Of a stretch of 13,669 nt of DNA, positions 8,813 through 13,669 are shown in pieces. This stretch comes from Chromera velia (lineage: Eukaryota > Sar > Chromeraceae), in contig JAHBMJ010003045.1 in the NCBI GenBank assembly GCA_018398765.1, positions 1 to 13,669 on the forward strand. Direction: 5' to 3'. Made by a program: the position numbers and the translations under genes. The notes under the pieces are model-generated. The model saw only the letters and a list, made by a program, of their open reading frames with translations. It made no database searches and had not been told where the DNA came from. How positions within the stretch are numbered: the first letter of the stretch is position 1; every line of letters begins with the position of its first letter.

Positions 8813-8851
<39 letters not shown>

Positions 8852-8859
8852 CGGGGTCC

Positions 8860-8901
<42 letters not shown>

Positions 8902-11088
8902 CTGAACAAAAAGCCCGCAACCAACCCCCCCCCGCCCCCTTATTAAAATACCCGGTTGAACGGTTCAACAGAGTCCAAGTGCGCGCGTGAAAAGTATCCC
9001 ATCTGTAGCCCCTTCATGCCTAACAATGGCGAGACGATATGAACAACCTTCGGTTCATTTCCATGCATGTTCATGGCCTTTCCAGCCACGTTGGCCGTCT
9101 TCCAGATCTGGGCCTGTTGCGCATTATTCTTCCTACCATTCGCCGCTATAGCAATCACCCCCCCCCCGAAAAACTCGAAAGCGTTCCGGTCATGTGTGAT
9201 CCCTACGGGCTCGATCCTGTGATCATACAGAGCGTCTTTTTTCTTCCCTGCACTTTCTTGGGCCGGGGCCGCCGAGCCCGTATTTTCACCTGCAAGAACA
9301 CAAATTTGAAAGGAAAAAAAAAAAACGTTGTCACCGAGCGATTTAATTTGACTCAATTTGAGCTGTGACCCACTGATGCCCACTGACTCACCGCTTGTCG
9401 TGCTCTCCTTTGTTGAAGAGCGCGAGTTCCTTGTCAACAAGCCCAGCCCCAGGTTCAATGGCGTAGTTGAGACCTACAATCTGCAAGAAAGCCCCTTTTG
9501 CATGGAACACGAACAGCTTGGCGGCAAACATACCCTTTGTGGGAGGGACAGCCTTTCGCGCCTGCATGTCTCGATGGATTTCATCTGCGAACAAACCCAA
9601 CACCACCTCTTGCTCTTCAGGGGTGATGTTTTCCCCTACCTTCCACTCGTCTGTCACAGTCTGAGGGGTCTTTTTCCGGATGAGGTGGATGAAGTCCATC
9701 GCACTGCTGTTCAACATGGACTCTATAACGAGCGGAAAACCCCTGTTGTGCGACAGTCGAAGCTTTCTGTCTGTCTCATCCCCTCCCCGCTCCAACACTA
9801 CTTTCCAGTAGGCCCTATCACCTAGTTCAAGGGAAGCCTGAGAAAACTCCTGCCTCAGACTGAGATAGTTGGAAGCAGTTATCACATACGCCCATCCCTG
9901 TGACTTAAAGTTTTTTTTGGCAGCCAGACAGAGGACTTGTCCGACTGTTTTTGCTTGAACATCCAATGGGAGACAATCCTGCAGTAAAAAAAATAGCGGG
10001 AATTATTGAACGAACGGAAATTAAGAGAATCTGATGTTCGGCAGTGATTATTAACAGATGAGATCAGACAAAACACCACAAGAAAGCGACTGGCTGAAGC
10101 AGAAGAGTGGAGACATAGTTACTGTCAGTTCATCTGGTATGAATGCGTACTAACTCACCGCTCCCTCCCCGATCTTCTGGTCTCTGATCCGCTCGAATAC
10201 CTCAATCTGCTTGATGATAAAGCCTACGCACTCCAACTCTGCCTGGGTTTTGCCCGTTGCAACGATCGGAAGAGAAGAGGAGAGGCAGAGAAACGGAGAC
10301 AAAATATTCAGGGAAGAGGAAGCAAATGAGACAAATCTGTTGTCAGCATGAAAACGGTAGGGAAAGTGACAAAAAACGTAAAAAGCAAAGAATGCTGAGA
10401 GAGATTGAAACTACACTGTGCCACTGAGCACCCCAGAAAGCGTTTTTTTGAACCTTTCGGTACCCCTCACAAAGGGTCCTCCCCCCCCCCCTCTAGGGGT
10501 ACCAGATTCGCCAATCTCGTACCCCTGGAGGAGGGGGNGGGGGGGGGGGGAAACCCTTCGTGAGAGGGTATGACTGACCAATTTTGAGCGCCTTTCCGGG
10601 CGCCCCAGTTCCAGAAACAGTGGTAGGAATCCCTAGGATCCACTTGGACAGCGAAATTAGGAGCCCAGTCTCGCTGACGGGCAAAGACAGCTCGTGAGCC
10701 ACAAACCCCGCTGCCACGACCATCAGTGTCAGCCACAAATATATATGGTTAAAGTCGCTTACCACCGCAACGACCGATGCGCCAACCTTTTCCAGTGCAC
10801 ACTGAGGAACCAGGTTGGTCAAAAAGTTCTGGAAGTCCACCTCCTTTACCAGATTAATGATTTTTCCTTCTTCAAAGGAGGAGAATTTCATTCTCAAATC
10901 GAGGACTGTCACCGTGGGATTGCGATTGGACCCACAAATCCCAGAGGCTAGGTCCCGCTGGATCGAGTCAAAATGGATCTGTAGCTGCTGCTGCACAATT
11001 TCTTGACAGCGAGCAACTTTAGGAACGGCAAACCTCACTCCTTTTTCCAGCGTGTCATAAAAAGAAGTGAAGGAAGCTTCGTCTTCCA
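6850..11088 (-). CDS. Multi-exon gene for an unrecognised protein with a charged C-terminal tail (5' end missing)
   Basis: Seven exons join in phase on the minus strand: 11088-10763, 10242-10159, 9978-9534, 9289-8952, 8491-8225, 8014-7940 and 7713-6850. They give about 800 residues, ending at TAG 6852-6850. The first visible exon begins inside a codon, after a strong acceptor (TTTTTTGTTGCAG), and its first in-frame ATG is some 65 codons in. At least one upstream exon is therefore missing. Several hundred residues of mixed alpha/beta-like sequence are followed by a tail of alternating acidic, serine and lysine blocks, as in many nuclear or nucleolar proteins. No domain is recognised. At four junctions an alternative, well-delimited open segment exists (10673-10579, 9533-9392, 8599-8492, and 7939-7918 joined with 7733-7714), each of which would break the frame or add a stop. 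That the exons belong to one gene is well supported; the exact splice choices are not. Confidence 0.75.
7755..7917 (-). other. Intron between the last two exons
   Basis: AT-richer than the exons, with GATCAATTGATC near 7778-7789 and a 19-base word at 7831-7849 that also occurs at 722-740. It ends in a long pyrimidine tract before the acceptor at 7734. Confidence 0.5.
7918..8014 (-). CDS. Exon 6 of the minus-strand gene (7940 or 7918 end)
   Basis: It begins after GTCATGCAG at 8015 in phase 0 with exon 5 and codes for a beta-rich peptide (VVIEFEKTNYAVVISN). It can end at 7940 (CTG|GTCTAG, weak donor) in phase 0. It can also run to 7918 (CAC|GTGAGT, strong donor), in which case a TAG at 7936-7934 is in frame. 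The phase-consistent model uses the weak site. Confidence 0.65.
8093..8143 (+). repeat. GA/G-rich tract in an intron
   Basis: GA repeats flank a run of G with few interruptions. On the transcribed (minus) strand it is a C/T tract about 130 bases upstream of the exon 6 acceptor. Confidence 0.8.
8225..8599 (-). CDS. Exon 5 of the minus-strand gene, with alternative 3' splice sites
   Basis: Two acceptors are possible, both in phase 0 with the exon upstream. After CTTTGTTTTTTAAATGCAG the exon begins at 8599 and reads 35 protein-like codons (NNVDKLFQKLSGMCGSTTSL first), but meets TAG at 8494-8492. After CCTCACTCCTAG it begins at 8491, immediately after that TAG, and reads on without a stop through FVELPFDVGSGITRKTVMF to AAG|GTGGGC at 8225. 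The shorter form is the productive one; the longer form would be a truncating isoform. Confidence 0.7.
8650..8900 (+). repeat. (CA)n / (GA)n compound microsatellite inside an intron
   Basis: CA repeats with TACA interruptions run from about 8650 to 8850, and a GA block from about 8862 to 8900, followed by a C run at 8927-8939. All of it lies in the intron between exons 4 and 5 of the minus-strand gene, where the transcript reads (TC)n then (TG)n. The long Thr/His and Cys/Val frames over it are translations of the repeat. Confidence 0.95.
8952..9289 (-). CDS. Exon 4 of the minus-strand gene
   Basis: It begins after GTGTTCTTGCAG with two bases of a split codon and ends at CGG|GTATTT in phase 0, 338 bases long. 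It codes for a Gly/Ala-rich start with a short Lys run, then FEFFGGGVIAIAANGRKNN, then VVHIVSPLLGMKGLQMGYF. A run of ten C on the plus strand (9158-9167) falls in the exon, so a homopolymer error here would shift the frame. The family is not recognised. Confidence 0.8.
9392..9978 (-). CDS. Exon 3 of the minus-strand gene (9534 or 9392 end)
   Basis: It begins after TTTTTTTTACTGCAG in phase 0 with exon 2. The frame is open for the whole 587 bases. A GTATGT donor at 9533 ends it in phase 1, matching exon 4. The later donor CG|GTGAGT at 9391 ends it in phase 2, which does not match exon 4 (it would read TGA at once). The coding sense includes GWAYVITASNYLSLRQEF and RGFPLVIESMLNSSAMDF. The segment 9533-9392 also looks like protein (VGLNYAIEPGAGLVDKEL) and holds its own acceptor-like TTTCTTGCAG at 9481, so it may be a cassette exon. 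Confidence 0.75.
10159..10242 (-). CDS. Exon 2 of the minus-strand gene
   Basis: This is an 84-base exon of 28 codons (ECVGFIIKQIEVFERIRDQK in its middle) between ACCCAG and GCG|GTGAGT, phase 0 at both ends. A long pyrimidine tract precedes it. A second acceptor four bases in (GCAG, 10238) would suit a phase 1 donor. Confidence 0.75.
10461..10570. mobile_element. Foldback/MITE-like element with TA ends, inside an intron
   Basis: The 110 bases fold almost completely on themselves. The outer arms TACCCCTCACAAAGGGT and, reversed, TACCCTCTCACGAAGGGT match at 16 of 18 positions. A C-rich arm then faces a G-rich arm. The inner arms AGGGGTAC (10495-10502) and GTACCCCT (10519-10526), with AGATT/AATCT, surround a four-base loop at 10509-10512. 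TA at both tips fits a TA target duplication, as in Tc1/mariner-type miniature elements. The element starts 8 bases inside a possible GTCAGT donor of the minus-strand gene. The undetermined base is in its G arm. It is too short to code for anything. Confidence 0.65.
10579..10673 (-). CDS. Possible alternative exon between exons 1 and 2
   Basis: A 95-base segment lies between a good acceptor (CTTTGCCCGTCAG) and a good donor (TTG|GTCAGT), phase 0 in and phase 2 out. It reads RDWAPNFAVQVDPRD then SYHCFWNWGARKGAQN, which looks like real protein. Exon 2 has no phase 2 acceptor, so including it shifts the frame. It may be an alternative or frame-breaking exon, or the copy may carry an indel. The foldback element begins next to its donor. 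Confidence 0.4.
10763..11088 (-). CDS. First visible exon of the minus-strand gene
   Basis: It begins after TTTTTTGTTGCAG with two bases of a split codon and ends at GTG|GTAAGC in phase 0. It codes for about 108 residues, helical at the start (ARCQEIVQQQLQIHFDSIQR), then VTVLDLRMKFSSFEEGKIIN. There is no start codon in a suitable place. Reading on past the GTAAGC donor stays open and gives a hydrophobic stretch (IYLWLTLMVVAAGFVAH) that could be mistaken for a membrane segment; I treat it as intronic. Confidence 0.75.
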
Positions 11089-11092
11089 CTGC

Positions 11093-11214
11093 AACAAAAA
11101 ACAGAAAAGCAGAAAAGAGAAGGAGGCAGACAACGCGGGGGGGGCAGGGAAGAAAAAAAAGGGTGGGGGGGGGGGAAGGGGGGCCCTAATTGACTAGCTT
11201 ACCTCATAGATAGA
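11093..11214. repeat. Poly-G/purine tract between the two genes
   Basis: G runs and an A run near 11139-11183 on the plus strand form the pyrimidine tract of the minus-strand acceptor at 11089 and lie about 30 bases upstream of the methyltransferase ATG. No TATA box is seen. On the minus strand ATGAG|GTAAGC (11207-11197) resembles a tiny first exon but is out of phase. Confidence 0.5.
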
Positions 11215-11874
11215 ATGGCTGGAGAAGACCCGTTTGATCTAGCAGACGGCCCGTCTTCATTCTCTGTGAGCGGTACCCTTTTTGTTTCTGATTTGTTTCT
11301 CTGTGCAGACACTGTCGTACAGTATCTGGCAGATGGTGGAAACCGCAACGGTTTTTGTATGACTGTTTGCGATTTGGGTTGCGGCGTGAGCCGCTCTCTG
11401 CTGATTTTGACTGTCGCAATACAGAAGACCGGCGTCTTTGTCGAGCGGTGTGTCGGTATTGAGGGTGACACATCGAGATATCTTCTTTCATCTCTCTTTG
11501 TATCAAAGTGTTCAAAAAAACTAAAAGAGGAAGGTCGTTTTCCGCCTGCAGGCATCGAAATAGTACAAGGCGATTTCACGTCGCCCGTGATTTTCAAGAA
11601 AAGCTGTTTTTCGCTTTCTCAACAAGACAATTTTGCAGAGAGAATGATCTTATTCTTTCATTTTGTATCTGTGTCTGGGGAGAAATCAGAAGAAATCTCC
11701 GCTCTTGCCACAATCTTAGATGAAAAAAAAAGAAGAGAGAATGTGTGCATCCTTACAGCAGACCGTGCTCTCGTCCAGGAACTCGAAGGTTTCAACTGGA
11801 AGCTTGTTGAAGCTTTTTCTGTTCAGATGTCTGGGGAGGACCGCGACATGTTTCGACTATATTTCATGATCTGA
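11215..11874 (+). CDS. Class I SAM-dependent methyltransferase, possibly Dot1-like
   Basis: An intact 219-codon frame from ATG 11215 to TGA 11872-11874, without introns. It shows the Rossmann-type methyltransferase order: motif I VCDLGCGVSRSLLILTVAI at residues about 50-68 (SAM-binding glycine loop), the end of strand 2 as CVGIEGD near 79-85 (acidic residue for the ribose), IEIVQGDF near 113-120, then a hydrophobic strand (MILFFHFVSVSG) near 143-155 and a late VCILTADRALV strand. The layout DLGxGV, GIE and GDF resembles Dot1-type lysine methyltransferases, but the usual NNF-like motif after strand 4 is not evident, so the substrate (histone, other protein or small molecule) is open. Only some 50 residues precede motif I, so it is a bare catalytic domain. 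It is antisense to any intron joining the minus-strand gene to its missing first exon. Confidence 0.75.
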   Translation: MAGEDPFDLADGPSSFSVSGTLFVSDLFLCADTVVQYLADGGNRNGFCMTVCDLGCGVSRSLLILTVAIQKTGVFVERCVGIEGDTSRYLLSSLFVSKCSKKLKEEGRFPPAGIEIVQGDFTSPVIFKKSCFSLSQQDNFAERMILFFHFVSVSGEKSEEISALATILDEKKRRENVCILTADRALVQELEGFNWKLVEAFSVQMSGEDRDMFRLYFMI

Positions 11875-13444
11875 TTCTTCGAATGGTTTGAGTCCAGTGT
11901 CTCAGTGCGATGTTTCAAAATGTTTGTCCAAAAAAAAACTTAAACTCAGAACAATAAATTAATGTATTGCAGAGCTAGGTGATTGATTGATGAATAGCAC
12001 ATATAACACAAATCTATTTTTCTTTTTGAATAATTTATGATTAGCTTCAATTCGATTGTTTGAAACACTAATAAATTTATGGTACGAGAATTTAATGCGA
12101 AAGCTGATTTTTTTTTTAAAAAAATGTAGACATAGTCATAGTGACGTATGTATGATATATCTAGTGATATATATATAAACTAACTTTAACTAGGACAGTT
12201 TATTGCACTTTGATTTGTTTTCTTTACAGCAAACCCAATAAGATGCTTTGAATTTCATTTACAGTTATTTAAAGTCAAAGAAAAAACAAAAAAAAAATTA
12301 AAATTAAAAGTCACTTTCTAGTACAAAGGTTCCCATTGTCAGTACAGTCAGTTAGACGGGACAATTATGAATATGTAACTCTTTTTGTGAAGACAAAGAG
12401 ACCGATCGTACCAATCATCGTTGCTCCTACAGAGAGATTCATCCTCTTTTCCCTTTCCTGACATCCTGCGAATGGCGCCAGCTATGGGAGGCCGTTGTTA
12501 CTCTAAGGGGCAGATCTCATGGAATTCCTCGCTTGAGGTCAGTAGGGGCAAACAGGGTTCTCGTTGCTCCGACTGAGCCTTATGAGGGGGACAGGGGGGC
12601 GGGATTTATCAACGATCCCTCATGATCCCTCCCTCTAAATCTCAAAGAATGAGACATTTGAGTACAACGAAAGAGGCAGTAATATTTTATAGAAGTATTA
12701 TCAGGGAGAGACCCTTTTTGGTATATTTGAATCTGCAAACGCCTTTCAAACGATCTGCAACTGCTGTGCTTCAATTATAGCAAAACAACCCGAATTGTTC
12801 TGCTGATGCTCAATGCTCCTTTCCAAGCAGCGATGCTGAAGGTGAAACACTTTGTAAGAAGTCAATAAGAAGTCACTAAATAAACATAAATGAATATATA
12901 TATCATTTAACTAGTAATTAACTACTAGTATAATAAGCTCAATTAACCATACATAAGGAACGTTTTGCTCTATAAACGTGGTTTATATGCATTTCTATGT
13001 AATACATATATACTAAGCAATGTTCTTTATTTTTTTCATACCAAGAAATCCGATTTTTTATTATACTTTAATAAGTTTAATTTAAATTTCTATTTTTTTT
13101 TTCTAGTTTTTTTTTTTATGAACAATTCAACTTACTAAGTTTGAAATTTAACTTCCTGAAACATTGTAGTGCATCTTCTAGTGCGTACCACTGGCTACCA
13201 CTAGCACTGCATAGTAGTACTATAGTACAATATGTATTGTGACGTTAGCTAGAACGTTAGGTGTTTCTATTCCAAAGTTTTTACTTCAAAGTTCGAAGTT
13301 TGAAAATATAAACTGTGGAATGAATGTCATATTCGATCCTACTACTAAGGTTATATTTCGATCTTTCAGAGCTTTGACTGTTTTAAACTACCTCGAAGAG
13401 GCTTTCCGTCTGTTTCTATAAGGCTCTTCAAACTGACGGGTTTA

Positions 13445-13459
13445 GCGGCCTTCGGCCGC
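13445..13459. repeat. GC-rich hairpin in AT-rich DNA
   Basis: The arms GCGGCC (13445-13450) and GGCCGC (13454-13459) enclose a three-base loop. The GGCGG word recurs at about 13466 and 13476, so the whole 13440-13500 block is a GC island within DNA of very low GC. Confidence 0.7.
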
Positions 13460-13608
13460 CAAAGTGGCGGACTTGGCGGCCTTTAGGCTAGCCTTCAGGT
13501 ATACTAAAAAAAAAAATTAAAATTCATTAATTAAAGAAAAAAAAAAAGTTGTATAATTAATTTAAAAGAATCAATACTATTCAATTTATTGTTTTCTTTT
13601 TAAAGATA

Positions 13609-13628
13609 ATGATCATCTAGATGATCAT
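13609..13628. repeat. Perfect 20-bp palindrome
   Basis: ATGATCATCTAGATGATCAT reads the same on both strands, centred at 13618/13619. It could be a dimeric protein-binding site or the tip of a larger inverted repeat that is cut off by the window edge. Confidence 0.8.
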
Positions 13629-13669
13629 CAATCTAAGCCGTTTGGTATTAAGCAATCTGGTTGTGGCCG

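Larger units (their letters stand above)
11875..13669. other. AT-rich region without a supported gene
   Basis: The base composition falls sharply after the methyltransferase stop. A/T homopolymers, TATATA runs and ATTAA words dominate. A block of ordinary composition lies near 12400-12650. A frame at 13239-13421 (opening with GTG, 60 codons, ending in LEEAFRLFL) has no ATG until about residue 28 and no motif, so I do not call it a gene. The stretch could be intergenic DNA or an insertion of organellar or transposon origin; nothing recognisable was found to decide. Confidence 0.5.

Noticed and set aside
8470-8968. Long Cys/Val and Thr/His frames on both strands
   Set aside because: They are translations of the CA/GA microsatellite, which lies in an intron.
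10674-10762. Membrane-like hydrophobic segment of the minus-strand gene
   Set aside because: It starts at a strong GTAAGC donor and ends at a good acceptor, so it is more likely intron read as coding.
11197-11207. ATGAG|GTAAGC as a tiny first exon of the minus-strand gene
   Set aside because: Joined to the acceptor at 11089 it gives the wrong phase and an early TGA; no alternative acceptor repairs it.
11199-11597. Minus-strand 132-codon frame
   Set aside because: It is antisense to the methyltransferase, whose motif I and later motifs make the plus strand the coding one.
1-13669. tRNA, rRNA or CRISPR loci
   Set aside because: No cloverleaf with a GGTTCRANNCC-type arm, no rRNA core words and no regularly spaced direct repeats were seen.

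Overview
The window reads as nuclear DNA of a eukaryote. It has GT-AG introns with pyrimidine-rich 3' ends, long CA, GA and GAAA microsatellites, a retrotransposon gag core and an uninterrupted methyltransferase gene. There is no operon structure and there are no Shine-Dalgarno-led genes. The species cannot be fixed from the sequence. A protist or alga is most likely, and a cluster of TGCATGCA palindromes hints weakly at an alveolate (chromerid or apicomplexan relative). One undetermined base (10538) lies in a G run, so homopolymer errors are possible.

Layout. 1-1300: no convincing gene; short palindromes and a long GAAA purine tract. About 1300-6250: a T-poor stretch that I read as one degenerate gag-bearing retroelement. 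It holds scrambled coding segments (1306-2563), a recognisable Retrotrans_gag core (2855-3535, reached by a -1 frame change from an ATG at 2463), and a long non-coding tail with three diverged tandem repeats, each carrying a GACGGC/GCCGTC hairpin. No reverse transcriptase, integrase, protease or LTR pair was recognised. 6250-6840: a short orphan ORF overlapping a TGCATGCA cluster.

6850-11088, minus strand: one multi-exon gene for an unrecognised protein of about 800 residues with a serine/acidic and lysine-rich C-terminal part. Seven exons join in phase (11088-10763, 10242-10159, 9978-9534, 9289-8952, 8491-8225, 8014-7940, 7713-6850). Four junctions also have open, well-delimited alternative segments that would add a stop or shift the frame. 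The first coding exon is missing from what can be seen. Its introns carry a (CA)n/(GA)n microsatellite and a 110-bp foldback element with TA ends, 8 bp from a possible splice donor.

11215-11874, plus strand: a compact intronless class I SAM-dependent methyltransferase, possibly Dot1-like. It lies about 130 bp from the first visible exon of the minus-strand gene, and may sit inside one of that gene's introns. From 11875 to the end the DNA becomes strongly AT-rich, with no supported gene, a GC-rich hairpin island (13445-13500) and a perfect 20-bp palindrome (13609-13628).

Functional links between the genes are inference only: the methyltransferase and the charged-tail protein could both be nuclear, but nothing in the sequence proves it.
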